In this document: positions 38,812-47,275 of the stretch, in pieces
Numbering within the stretch: position 1 is the stretch's first letter
Layout: each line of letters opens with the position of its first letter
Assembly (NCBI RefSeq): GCF_016862955.1
Contig: NZ_BONY01000062.1
Coordinates: forward strand, 1 to 54,641
DNA length: 54,641 bases
Source of the DNA: Rhizocola hellebori
Lineage (GTDB): Bacteria > Actinomycetota > Actinomycetes > Mycobacteriales > Micromonosporaceae
Reading direction: 5' to 3'
Program-made: the position numbers and the translations under genes
Notes under the pieces: model-generated
What the model was told of the DNA's origin: nothing
The model's input: the letters and a program-made list of their open reading frames with translations, nothing else
The model's database searches: none

Positions 38812-40295
38812 CCGGCTCGGCCCAGCCCCGGCGCGTGGTCGCGCTCGGCATGCCAAGGCACGCCACCGGGCCGCTGGCCGCGCCGATTACGGCGCCGGAG
38901 CCGTTCGCCGACGCGGCGGCGAGAAAGCTCAAGGACACGCAGCTTCGCGCCAACCTGGGGCATGCCACCCGGACCATCCGCGACAAGCGGGCAGCGGTGG
39001 TGGCCGAGGTCGACGACTGGGAGGCGCTGCGCGACCGGGCGGCGGCGGTCAAGGACGACGTCATCGCGAGGCTGCCGGAGTTGCTGGCGCGCTTCGCTTC
39101 CGCCGCCACGGCCGCCGGTGCCACCGTGCACCACGCCGCGGATGCCCAGCAGGCCAACGACATCGTGCTGGGACTGGTCCAGGCGGAGCAGGCCGACCGG
39201 GTGGTGAAGGTCAAGTCGATGACCACCCAGGAGATCGGGCTCAACGAGGTGCTGGAGGCGGCCGGGATAGCCGCCATCGAGACCGATCTGGCCGAGCTCA
39301 TCGTTCAGCTGGCGCACGACAAGCCCTCGCACATTCTGGTGCCGGCCATCCATTACAACCGGTCGCAGATCCGCGACCTGTTCGCCCTTCGCATGCCCGG
39401 CTTCGCCGCCGACAGCGACGATCCAGCCCAGCTCGCCGGTGCGGCGCGCCGCTACCTGCGCGAGCAGTTCCTCAGCGCCCAGGTCGGGGTCTGCGGCGCC
39501 AACTTCGCGGTGGCCGAAACGGGCTCGCTGGTCATCGTGGAGTCCGAGGGCAACGGGCGGATGTGCCTGACCCTGCCGCGGACACTTATCGCGGTCGTGG
39601 GCATCGAGAAGCTGGTACCCCATATGGCTGATCTTGGGGATTTCCTTCGGCTGCTTCCGCGCTCCTCGACGGGGGAGCGGATGAACCCTTACACGTCAAT
39701 ATTCACCGGCGTCACGCCCGGCGACGGCCCGCAGCAGCTGCACATTGTGTTGCTGGACAATGGGCGCGGCGCGGTCGCCGCCGATCCGGTGGGCAAGCAG
39801 GCCTTGCGCTGCATCCGCTGCTCGGCCTGTCTCAATGTCTGCCCGGTGTACGAGCGTGTGGGCGGCCATGCCTACGGCTCGGTCTATCCCGGGCCGATCG
39901 GGGCGATCCTGTCGCCGCAGCTGACCGGTCAGCAGGCCGGGCACAACCGGTCGTTGCCTTACGCGTCAACGCTTTGCGGCGCCTGCTACGACGTCTGCCC
40001 GGTCAAGATAAACATCCCGGAGATCCTGGTGCACCTGCGCCAGACCGGGCCCAAACCGCTGGCCGAGCGGCAGCTCATGTCGGCGCTGAGCTGGGTCATG
40101 CGGGACAGGCGAAGGTGGAAGGCGGCGCTGCGCGCGGCCCGGGCCGGCAGCGCGCCGTTGCGCCTGATGACCCGGCGCCGCGGGCACACGCTTCGCCGCG
40201 CGCCTTGGCCGCTGTCGGCTTGGACGGCTCATCGCGATGCGCCCCTGCCCGCGCAGGAGTCCTTCCGTGACTGGTGGCGGCGCACCCATGAGTGA
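38808..40295 (+). CDS. lutB: Lactate utilisation protein B-like (Fe-S protein with LUD domain)
   Basis: A 495-residue protein. The N-terminal LUD (DUF162) domain contains KVKSMTTQEIGLNE and GANFAVAETGSLVIVESEGN. A ferredoxin-like segment follows with two 4Fe-4S sets, CIRCSACLNVCP and CGACYDVCPVK, then a C-terminal helical tail ending SFRDWWRRTHE. This matches LutB in length and order. ATG 38808 overlaps the lutA stop, and its own stop overlaps the lutC start by 8 nt. It should relay electrons between LutA and LutC. Confidence 0.95.
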   Translation: MTGSAQPRRVVALGMPRHATGPLAAPITAPEPFADAAARKLKDTQLRANLGHATRTIRDKRAAVVAEVDDWEALRDRAAAVKDDVIARLPELLARFASAATAAGATVHHAADAQQANDIVLGLVQAEQADRVVKVKSMTTQEIGLNEVLEAAGIAAIETDLAELIVQLAHDKPSHILVPAIHYNRSQIRDLFALRMPGFAADSDDPAQLAGAARRYLREQFLSAQVGVCGANFAVAETGSLVIVESEGNGRMCLTLPRTLIAVVGIEKLVPHMADLGDFLRLLPRSSTGERMNPYTSIFTGVTPGDGPQQLHIVLLDNGRGAVAADPVGKQALRCIRCSACLNVCPVYERVGGHAYGSVYPGPIGAILSPQLTGQQAGHNRSLPYASTLCGACYDVCPVKINIPEILVHLRQTGPKPLAERQLMSALSWVMRDRRRWKAALRAARAGSAPLRLMTRRRGHTLRRAPWPLSAWTAHRDAPLPAQESFRDWWRRTHE

Positions 40296-40794
40296 GCTGT
40301 TGCACCGCTTCGCCGAGCGCGCCGGTGACTACCGGGCCGACGTCCGCCTCTGCTCGCAAGCCGAGCTGCCGGGAGTCCTAAGTGGACTGTTAGGCAAAGA
40401 AGTGGTGTTGCCGCAGGGAGTTCCGCCCGAGTGGGTGGCCGGGCTGGCGACGATCGTCGATGACGGCCTCAGCCCGGCAGACCTCGACCGCCCGCAGCTT
40501 TCGGTGCTGACCGGTTGCGCGGTCGCCATCGCGCAGACCGGCACTCTGGTCCTTGACGGCGGTCCCGGGCAGGGAAGGCGGCTGCTGACCCTTGTCCCCG
40601 ACCACCATGTGTGCGTGGTCTTCGCCCACCAGATCGTCGCCGACGTCCCGGACATGTTCACCGCCTTGCCCGATCCCACCCGGCCCCTCACCATGATTTC
40701 CGGCCCGTCGGCGACCAGCGACATCGAGCTCAACCGCGTGGAGGGCGTGCACGGCCCGCGCCGGCTTGACATCGTCTGTGTCATTGATAAATGA
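40288..40794 (+). CDS. lutC: Lactate utilisation protein C-like (LUD domain)
   Basis: A 168-residue LUD-domain protein, shorter than most LutC (about 200-240). It has ASP-type loops LTGCAVAIAQTGTLVLDGG and VCVVFAHQIVADVPDMF, and the end SATSDIELNRVEGVHGPR, which is conserved in the family. The N-terminal part is reduced. It overlaps lutB and, through ATGA, the AOR gene. Third subunit of the lactate-oxidising complex. Confidence 0.93.
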   Translation: MSELLHRFAERAGDYRADVRLCSQAELPGVLSGLLGKEVVLPQGVPPEWVAGLATIVDDGLSPADLDRPQLSVLTGCAVAIAQTGTLVLDGGPGQGRRLLTLVPDHHVCVVFAHQIVADVPDMFTALPDPTRPLTMISGPSATSDIELNRVEGVHGPRRLDIVCVIDK

Positions 40795-42551
40795 GCGTCT
40801 ACCTTCACCTGGACCTGTCCAGCGGGCGGCAGGCGACCGAGCCGGTGACCGGCTGGGGTGGTCCACTGCTTGCGCTGCACCATTTGCGGAAAGCGTTGGC
40901 GCACGCTGAGCCGGTTCCGGTGGCGTTTGTCACGAGTGTGGTGGCGGGTCTGGGCGGGGTGGGGCTGGCCCGCTGCGCTGCCGTCGGCGTCTCGCCGCTG
41001 TCCGGCGCGGTGGCCGAGACACGTGCCGAGGGTCCTTTCGCCGCAGGGCTTCGCGCCAGCGGGGTGGTGGGTGTCGGCCTGACCGGTGCGGCCGGCTCAC
41101 CGTCCTATGTGGTGGTCGACTCCGGTCGCGCCAGCATTCATCCCGCCACGGAGCTTTGGGGCCTGGGCACCGGTGAAGCCACCGGCATTCTGCTCGACCG
41201 CCACGGCCCCGACGCGGCGGTAGCCGTCATCGGCCCCGCGGGTGAGGCCGGCGCCCGCTACGCCAACGTCGTCACCTGCCGGTCGTTCCCTCTGCCGCGC
41301 TTGGGATTCGGTGCGATCCTCGGGGCCCGAAACATCAAAGCCATCGTCTGTGTACCGGGTGAGCCACCCCCGCCCGCAGACCCGGCCGCGTTGTCGGCCC
41401 TGACCTCGGCCTACGCCGCCCAGATGCCCTCGCACGGCTTGGCCGGCTGGCAGCATGCCGTGCCCGGTTTCGGCGCGTGGCCGGGCGAGGTCACCGAGCC
41501 GGGCCGCGCGAGCGTGCGCAACTTCGCGGACACCGGCACCGCGCCGGCCGAGTGGCCGGGCCTGGCCCCGGCCCATTTCGCGCCCAGCCTCACCTGGAGC
41601 GCGGGAGGCTGCCCGGGTTGCCCCAACGACTGCATCAAGGGATACGCCGGGGCGGGCCTGCATCAGGAGGCCGTCGCCATGCTCGGCCCGAACCTGGGCA
41701 TCGGCGACCTGGCGGCGATCCTCGCGGCCAACGCACGCTGCCAGGAGCTCGGCCTGGACCCGGTCTCCCTCGGCGGCACCCTCGGCTATCTGCTCGAAAC
41801 CGGGCAGCTAGCTCCGCCCGGCCAGCACGCCGCCGCAGTGGTGGCAGGCGCAGAATTCGGGGCGGTGGCAGGGGAAACGGGTGGCGGGCAGCCTGAGCGG
41901 TGGTTGCTGGAGGCGATCGAGCTGGCGGCGCAGCCGGGACATCCGTTCGGGCAGGGGGCGGCGGCGCTGGCGCAACGGCACGGCAGGCCGGAGGCGGCGA
42001 TGGTGAGCCGCGGTGTGGAGCTGCCCCCGTTCGACCCTCGGGTGCAGCGCGGGCTGGGGCTGATGTATGCGGCGAACCCGATCGGCCCGCGTTATGACGC
42101 CATCGAGCACGATCTGGACTTCGACCCGGTTTACGGCCTGGAGTTCTGTTACGAGGAAAGCCGCCGGATCGGGCTCACCGTGCCCAACCCTGCGTCCCAA
42201 TTGGACTTTGCGCGCACGGTGGTGCTGGCCGATCTGTGGAGCGGGCTCGACGCCCTGCTGGTGTGCCCCTATGCCAGCACCCCGACCCGCCCGCTTTCGC
42301 TGGACGGCGTGTGCGCGCTAGTCGAGGCGGTCACCGGCGTGGCCATCGCGCCGCAGCAGGTGTTGGCGCTGGGCCGCGAACGCCTTGCCCAGCAACAACA
42401 AATCAATGACCTGCTGGGTGTGGCGGCCGGGCGCCTGCCCGACCGCTTCTTCGACGAGCCGGTCCAGGCGGGCGTCTTCGCGGGCGCGGTATTGGATCGC
42501 ACCGAATTCGAGGCTGCTGTGCTGGCGCTGCAACAACTTTGGCGCGGCTAG
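40791..42551 (+). CDS. Aldehyde:ferredoxin oxidoreductase family protein (tungsten-pterin enzyme)
   Basis: A 586-residue protein of the AOR family, which oxidises aldehydes to acids with a tungsten bis-pterin and one 4Fe-4S cluster. Cluster ligands are visible as CPGCPNDC (Cys274, Cys277, Cys281) and LVCPYAS (Cys492). This matches the C-x2-C-x3-C plus distant Cys pattern of Pyrococcus AOR (288, 291, 295, 494) almost to the residue. Also seen are GFGAILGARNIKAIV and NLGIGDLAAILAANARCQELG, typical of domains 1 and 2. It is translationally coupled to lutC (ATGA). AOR beside lut genes suggests oxidation of an aldehyde such as lactaldehyde, but this is inference. The stop overlaps the convergent gene by 3 nt. 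Confidence 0.88.
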   Translation: MSVYLHLDLSSGRQATEPVTGWGGPLLALHHLRKALAHAEPVPVAFVTSVVAGLGGVGLARCAAVGVSPLSGAVAETRAEGPFAAGLRASGVVGVGLTGAAGSPSYVVVDSGRASIHPATELWGLGTGEATGILLDRHGPDAAVAVIGPAGEAGARYANVVTCRSFPLPRLGFGAILGARNIKAIVCVPGEPPPPADPAALSALTSAYAAQMPSHGLAGWQHAVPGFGAWPGEVTEPGRASVRNFADTGTAPAEWPGLAPAHFAPSLTWSAGGCPGCPNDCIKGYAGAGLHQEAVAMLGPNLGIGDLAAILAANARCQELGLDPVSLGGTLGYLLETGQLAPPGQHAAAVVAGAEFGAVAGETGGGQPERWLLEAIELAAQPGHPFGQGAAALAQRHGRPEAAMVSRGVELPPFDPRVQRGLGLMYAANPIGPRYDAIEHDLDFDPVYGLEFCYEESRRIGLTVPNPASQLDFARTVVLADLWSGLDALLVCPYASTPTRPLSLDGVCALVEAVTGVAIAPQQVLALGRERLAQQQQINDLLGVAAGRLPDRFFDEPVQAGVFAGAVLDRTEFEAAVLALQQLWRG

Positions 42552-43135
42552 AGGACCCTTTCCCGGGTGAGGCCCAGCAGCGTGAACAGGTTGCTGAGAT
42601 GCCGCGACCCGAAGCTGTCGCCCTCTTCCAGCAGGGCCTGCACCTTTTCGGCATCCGGCGCGAGGCCGGCCTCGTGGGCCCAGCTCACCAGGGAAGCGGT
42701 GAGGACCGGGGCCGATGTCACGATCTCGTCGACCGCTTGGGCCCCAAGCCTTTCCATCGCCTCGTCGATGGCCTCCTGGCCGCCCTGCTCGAAGAGCTCG
42801 TCCACATCGAGCTCCTGCAACATCGCCGCGCCCAGCTCCTCTTCCACATCGCCGGAGTTGAGCCAGCCCGCCCACGCCCCAGCCTTGGTCAGCCCGCGCA
42901 CATAGGTGGACTCCAGCGCGGTGATGGTGCACCACATCACCGGTGCGCCGGTGGCCTGCGCCAGGGCCGGCAGCCAATCGGCGTCCGGCGCGGAGTCGGC
43001 CACGACCAACAGCATCCAGCCGTCGAGAAGCTCGGTCACCCGACGGGTCGGATCGGCCGCGATGACGTCCAGGTAGGGCAGCTTCGCCCAGCCGCTGTCG
43101 CTGCGCAGAACCAGTATTTCGTGGTACGAGCTCAT
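42548..43135 (-). CDS. Acidic protein of unknown function coupled to the Hsp70-like gene
   Basis: A 195-residue acidic soluble protein without recognisable domain. Its N-terminal half looks alpha/beta (MLLVVADSAPDADWLPALAQ, APVMWCTITALESTYV). The C-terminal half is helical and acidic (AMLQELDVDELFEQGG, KVQALLEEGDSFGSRHLSNL). The ATG overlaps the Hsp70 stop as ATGA, so it is translated as part of the GrpE-like/Hsp70/this-gene unit. A co-chaperone, client or substrate-adaptor role is possible, inferred only from coupling. Confidence 0.8.
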   Translation of the reverse strand: MSSYHEILVLRSDSGWAKLPYLDVIAADPTRRVTELLDGWMLLVVADSAPDADWLPALAQATGAPVMWCTITALESTYVRGLTKAGAWAGWLNSGDVEEELGAAMLQELDVDELFEQGGQEAIDEAMERLGAQAVDEIVTSAPVLTASLVSWAHEAGLAPDAEKVQALLEEGDSFGSRHLSNLFTLLGLTRERVL

Positions 43136-44745
43136 GCCTGGGCACCGTTTCCTACGAACCAGATGGGCGGGGCATCCATGGGCTTCCGCTTAAGCTTTTT
43201 GAGCTCCAGCGAGGCGTCATCGCGGTTCTTGATGATGGGCCAGCGATCGACCCGCATCGCGGTCTGCTTGCCGGTGCCATCGGTGAGCAGCAGCTGCCCA
43301 TCACAGTAGATCTTGAATACGAGCTCGTGCAATCCAAACCGGACCGGCAGCTTGTCGATCGCCGCGCCGTCGACGGCCAGCCGCACCGGCTTGCCCGAGG
43401 GCGAGACCACCCGCAGATGGCCGCGGCCCTGACGCGGCAACCGCATTCCCCGGCCGCGCCGCTCGTAGTTGAGGCGGGCCCGGCCGGAAGCCGCCTGCCA
43501 CTCCCGGTAAAGCGGTGTGTAGGCCTCGTAGAGCAGCCGGCGCTGCGAGCCGCCGTCCCACTCGAGTACGAAGTCGAAGGCGGGCCGGTGCAGGTTGATG
43601 TGCTCATAGCCGGTGTTGTCGGTCAGGCCCTTGGCCACCGCTTCGACCGGGTCGGCCTGCTCGCGCCGCACGAAGGCGACCTCGGGGAAGCGGGCCGCAA
43701 GCCGTTGCCTCACATAGGGAATCTGGCTCATGCCACCGACCAGCATGATGTAGTCGAGGTCGTTGGTGGTGACCCGGGGCAGGAAGCCAGGCACGTCGCG
43801 GAAACGCTCCTTGAGCTGCGCCTCGACCAGCGCCTCCTCGACCAGTTTCTCGGCTTGGACCATCAGCGGATGGAAAGCGGTCTCCACCCGCTGCCGGGTG
43901 TAGTCGATCTCTACATAGCGGCCGAAAACCAGCATCGGCAACACGAGGGTGTGCAGCTCCTGCGTGGACAGAGCGATCTTCGTCTCGCGCGCCATCCGGG
44001 CGATGAGCGCTCGGGCCTGCGCCGGTTGCCGAAGCGCCGCGAAGTCGACCCCGGCGCCCTCGATCTCACCGATCAGGTCCGCGGTGATGGCCTCGTCAAG
44101 CTGATCGCCCGCCAGCGGGTTGCCGCGGCTCGACAGCACCGAGACCTCTTTCACGCTTTCGCTGGCGATGTCGAGCACCGCCACGTCGAGCGTGCCTCCA
44201 CCCATGTCGAAAACGAGCACCCGGCCCGAGATGGGGTCGTCGCCGGTCAGCTGATGATCGGCGATCCAGGCCAGCCCGGCCGCGACCGGCTCGTCGATGA
44301 GCGTCGCGTCGGTCACCGACAGCCCCACGCTCTTGGCTATTCGGATTAGGCGTTTGCGCTGCGCGCCGTCCCACATCGCGGGGCACCCGAGCCGGATCTC
44401 GCCACCGTTGAGCGAGTTGCCCGCCCGCTTGCGGATCTCGGTGAAGATGGCGGCGATGACCTCGTCGACCTCGACTTCGACCCCGCTGTCGGGTGGCCCC
44501 ACCGGAATCGTCTGCCACCTCTCGGTGATCGCCCGCTTGACCGATCTCACCAGCTGTTCGGCGGGAAATCCGTCCTCGTCACCGACAACAAGATCGTTTC
44601 CTTTCAGCGCGGCGACCGAGCTCAGCCAGGGCGTGCCGGGCGAGAGTGGCACGACCATGGCCGGGCCTGAACCTGTCCGCCGAGCCACAAAGGACGTGGT
44701 CGTGCCAAAATCGATAGCTACCGTTGATCCGCCTTGCTCGACCAT
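43132..44745 (-). CDS. Hsp70-like chaperone with non-canonical C-terminal domain
   Basis: 537 residues. The actin-like ATPase domain is intact by motif: AIDFGTTTSFV (phosphate 1, residue 10 on), VFDMGGGTLDVAVLD (phosphate 2, about 178) and IMLVGGMSQIPYVRQRL (adenosine, about 340). DEPVAAGLAW is also kept. After about residue 390 the usual DnaK substrate-binding domain and helical lid are not recognisable. Instead there is a shorter, basic, beta-rich region (RLNYERRGRGMRLPRQGRGH) ending at 537, against about 610-640 for DnaK. So it is a divergent, specialised Hsp70. It follows the GrpE-like gene by 9 nt and overlaps the next gene. Confidence 0.9.
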   Translation of the reverse strand: MVEQGGSTVAIDFGTTTSFVARRTGSGPAMVVPLSPGTPWLSSVAALKGNDLVVGDEDGFPAEQLVRSVKRAITERWQTIPVGPPDSGVEVEVDEVIAAIFTEIRKRAGNSLNGGEIRLGCPAMWDGAQRKRLIRIAKSVGLSVTDATLIDEPVAAGLAWIADHQLTGDDPISGRVLVFDMGGGTLDVAVLDIASESVKEVSVLSSRGNPLAGDQLDEAITADLIGEIEGAGVDFAALRQPAQARALIARMARETKIALSTQELHTLVLPMLVFGRYVEIDYTRQRVETAFHPLMVQAEKLVEEALVEAQLKERFRDVPGFLPRVTTNDLDYIMLVGGMSQIPYVRQRLAARFPEVAFVRREQADPVEAVAKGLTDNTGYEHINLHRPAFDFVLEWDGGSQRRLLYEAYTPLYREWQAASGRARLNYERRGRGMRLPRQGRGHLRVVSPSGKPVRLAVDGAAIDKLPVRFGLHELVFKIYCDGQLLLTDGTGKQTAMRVDRWPIIKNRDDASLELKKLKRKPMDAPPIWFVGNGAQA

Positions 44746-44754
44746 CTCGCCTCG

Positions 44755-45540
44755 CTACTGCTCGATAACCACGGCCTTGGCCACCAGAATCTCCTCGCTG
44801 CCGATCTGCCAGAAGTAACCCGGCCTGATCACCAGCACCTCGGTTCCTTCCTGCGTGGTGGCGACGACGGACTCGTGCCGAAGGCGATCGAATTTTATCG
44901 TTGCGCCCGCGCTCTCGATAGGTTTGAGGCCGTGTGCTTGGGCGGCAGCGTGTATCCGTTGCAGAAGCACCCGGGCGCTGGCCCCGCTGGCGATCAGCTC
45001 CTCCAGCTCCATCGCCACCTTGGCGTAGGCGCGGGCGCTGTCGGCCTTGAGTCGATCCTCGAAGATCTTCTGCCGCTCGGCCTGCTCGGCGGGGTCGGCC
45101 TGGATCACCACCGGCTCGGCCTGGATGACCACGGGCTCGGCGTGGATGATGACCGGTTCGGCGTGGATGACGACGGGCTCGGGCGGGATCCCCAGCTGCA
45201 ATGCGGCCAGGATGATGTCGCCCAGCACCTTGCGATCGGGGTTGATCTGCGCCTTTCCGGAGGCCAGCAGCTTCACGGCCTGTTCTGCGTCGGGCAGAAC
45301 CGGAGGGGATCCCCACGCGTAGGTTCTTGTCTCGGGTACGAAATAGATATGTGGATCATCCTTGATGGCTCGCTCATATCGGCTCCAGCGCGAGCTGACC
45401 ACATAGTCCGGCAAGCCGCTGCCGACCAGGTGGGCCATGATGTTTTCGAAGGTGACAGGGGTGCCCGCTCTTTCGATCACGTGAAGGAAGACCGCCAGCG
45501 GGTCCCGCGAGAAGGTGCGGTAAAGGTCGGTCATCGTCAC
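44755..45540 (-). CDS. GrpE-like protein with N-terminal winged-helix-like domain
   Basis: A 261-residue protein. The C-terminus (GLKPIESAGATIKFDRLRHE, then VIRPGYFWQIGSEEILVAKA) matches the GrpE beta-domain pattern G-x-P-I, F-D-x-x-x-H-E, G-Y and a final V-V. GrpE is the nucleotide exchange factor of Hsp70, and an Hsp70-like gene follows directly. It is preceded by a helical stretch (AERQKIFEDRLKADSARAYA). The N-terminal 75 residues resemble a winged helix or HARE-type domain (VFLHVIERAGTPVTFENIMA, YERAIKDDPHIYFV). Between them lie four heptads of EPVVIxA. GTG 45540 fits a leaderless start; ATG 45534 is possible. The GrpE relation is a motif reading and needs structure prediction. Confidence 0.7.
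   Translation of the reverse strand: MTMTDLYRTFSRDPLAVFLHVIERAGTPVTFENIMAHLVGSGLPDYVVSSRWSRYERAIKDDPHIYFVPETRTYAWGSPPVLPDAEQAVKLLASGKAQINPDRKVLGDIILAALQLGIPPEPVVIHAEPVIIHAEPVVIQAEPVVIQADPAEQAERQKIFEDRLKADSARAYAKVAMELEELIASGASARVLLQRIHAAAQAHGLKPIESAGATIKFDRLRHESVVATTQEGTEVLVIRPGYFWQIGSEEILVAKAVVIEQ
45101..45181 (-). repeat. Four 21-nt tandem repeats in the GrpE-like gene
   Basis: Four consecutive 21-nt units (45101-45121, 45122-45142, 45143-45163 and 45164 onward) encode EPVVI-H/Q-A heptads. They differ by a few synonymous or H/Q changes. Confidence 0.85.
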
Positions 45541-45546
45541 GTCACG

Positions 45547-45552
45547 ATGCTA
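45547..45552 (-). promoter_or_regulatory. Candidate -10 of a leaderless promoter (GrpE-like/Hsp70 operon)
   Basis: On the minus strand, TAGCAT ends 6 nt before the GTG at 45540; no Shine-Dalgarno sequence is present. Confidence 0.4.
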
Positions 45553-45621
45553 TGAGCCGAACCGCCCGCCGGGTAGGCAGTTGATTCGACACTTGTCGCT
45601 GTCTGCTTGTGCGAAGTGGAT

Positions 45622-46341
45622 CTATGGATCGGTCTGCGGGGTGGCCGGGCAGCCGTTGCTGGCTTGCCACGCGGCGATTTCCGTTGCTGGAGAACGGGTT
45701 TCGTTGCGCCGCCAGGCGTCCAGGTAGGGGGCGGGCCAGATCACGCCGCGCCGGGTCCACCAGTCAGCCGACCGCGCGCACGGCGGAGATATGCCGAAAT
45801 GCAGATGGCACACGGTGGTGTTGCCGGTCTTGCCGATGGTGGCCAGGCGCTGGCCGTGCTCGACTTTCACGCCCGGATTGATGCCGGTCTCGATGACGTC
45901 CAGGTGGGCGCCGTAGTAGCGGACGCCGTCGATGCCCAGCAGGGAGATGCTGCGCCCGCCGCGGGTGGCGCCATCGTTGATCTTCGCGTCGTAGCTGTCG
46001 ACCCGGGTGACCTCGAGGATGACGCCGTCGATCGGCGCGACAAACCCCAGGCCGCACGCGGCGATGATGTCGCTGGCCGGATAGTCGTGGTGGTCCGGGT
46101 CGTAGCTGGCCTTGCCCGCCACGGGAAATACATAGCGGATCGGGGCCGGGGTGCTCGCCTCGGCGGTGGGCGAGCTCGACGTCGCGGGGGCGGGCGTCGC
46201 CGACGTGGTCGGCTGCTGGGTGGGCGCGGCGGAGGGTTGGCCGGCCCGGCTGCGCAGCACCAGGAAGGTCACCGCCGCGACCAGGGCGAAGGCTAGGATC
46301 GCGACCAGCAGTGCTCGCGAGGTCCCCGAAAGTCTCGTCAC
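45622..46341 (-). CDS. M23 family metallopeptidase, membrane-anchored
   Basis: A 239-residue protein. An N-terminal helix (ALLVAILAFALVAAVTFLVL) anchors a Ser/Thr/Pro/Ala linker and a LytM/M23 domain outside the cell. M23 zinc and catalytic features are HHDYPASD (H-x3-D type), YYGAHLDV, and CHLHFGIS (H-x-H). It is predicted to cut peptidoglycan cross-bridges, or to act as a degenerate activator; all visible ligands appear kept. The GTG start follows GTAGGT. It is 11 nt after the methyltransferase stop, so co-transcription is likely. Confidence 0.9.
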   Translation of the reverse strand: MTRLSGTSRALLVAILAFALVAAVTFLVLRSRAGQPSAAPTQQPTTSATPAPATSSSPTAEASTPAPIRYVFPVAGKASYDPDHHDYPASDIIAACGLGFVAPIDGVILEVTRVDSYDAKINDGATRGGRSISLLGIDGVRYYGAHLDVIETGINPGVKVEHGQRLATIGKTGNTTVCHLHFGISPPCARSADWWTRRGVIWPAPYLDAWRRNETRSPATEIAAWQASNGCPATPQTDP

Positions 46342-46352
46342 GCCGACCTACG

Positions 46353-47147
46353 TTAGCCGGGATTGATCCCCTTGACAGCCCACGCCCGTGCGGTCAGCGA
46401 GATCGATCCGTCCTCGGCCCAGGGCAGGCTGGCCCGCAGCTGTTCGCGCAAGGTGTCGCGATGCTCGTCGGTCAGCGTCTTGACATAGGCGGGCGCCGGC
46501 CCCTGGCCGCCGAGGAACGGGCCCCAGTAGTCGTCGAAATCCTTGAAGACCGTGGGCACCTCGATTCCCTCCACCGCCACCTCCTGCAGCCCGGCCTGTG
46601 TCCACAGCGCACGCAGCGGCTCCGGGCGGCACATCGCGAACCGGCGCAGCTCGTCGAGCTCGCCCGCGGCCGGGTCGATTGCCGTTGCGGCGTCCCAGAA
46701 GTAGCGCATCATCTGCATGCCCTCGGCGTAGTCCCACACGTAGGCGGCGGCCACCCCCTCGGGCGCGGCGACGCGGGCGAACTCGGCCACAGCGCGGGCC
46801 GGATCGGGCACGAAGTTGATGGCCAGCCCGCTCACCACCGCGGTGAATTGCCTGTCCTCCAAGGGAAGCGCCTGCGCATCACCGGCCCGGAAGCGGACCC
46901 TCGGGTCGAGGATCCTGGCGCGGGCGTCCATCAGGAACTGCTCCGACGGATCCACACCGACCAGCTCGACCGGGTCGGCCTGGGTGAGGATGGCCGCCGA
47001 CAGCGCGCCGGTGCCGCACCCGATGTCGGCCCACCGGCCCCGTGTCGGCAACTGCAGCCAGGAAAGGAAACCCACCGCCACCCGGCGGCTCCACCGGCCG
47101 ACATAGGCCTCGTAGGCATCGCCGACCGCCCACACGTCCTTCAGCAC
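46353..47147 (-). CDS. Class I SAM-dependent methyltransferase
   Basis: A 264-residue protein with SAM motif I WADIGCGTGALS (about residues 39-50), motif II VELVGVDPSEQFL, FRAGDAQALPLEDRQF and VVSGLAINFVPDP. This is the UbiE/Methyltransf_11 layout. It transfers a methyl group to an unknown small molecule. The GTG at 47147 lacks a ribosome site but has TATTCT 6 nt upstream. Divergent from the PhoX gene. Confidence 0.9.
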   Translation of the reverse strand: MLKDVWAVGDAYEAYVGRWSRRVAVGFLSWLQLPTRGRWADIGCGTGALSAAILTQADPVELVGVDPSEQFLMDARARILDPRVRFRAGDAQALPLEDRQFTAVVSGLAINFVPDPARAVAEFARVAAPEGVAAAYVWDYAEGMQMMRYFWDAATAIDPAAGELDELRRFAMCRPEPLRALWTQAGLQEVAVEGIEVPTVFKDFDDYWGPFLGGQGPAPAYVKTLTDEHRDTLREQLRASLPWAEDGSISLTARAWAVKGINPG

Positions 47148-47153
47148 ACAGCG

Positions 47154-47159
47154 AGAATA
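47154..47159 (-). promoter_or_regulatory. Candidate -10 of a leaderless promoter
   Basis: On the minus strand, TATTCT ends 6 nt before the GTG at 47147. Confidence 0.4.
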
Positions 47160-47275
47160 CGGCCATCGACCCGGTAGAGGCCAACACGCCGCAGGTCCTG
47201 GCTACCTCGCTGGACTGTCGGATGAACGCTAGCGTGACCCCGGGGGGCGAAGTGGCCTGGATCAAGGAGGATCGT

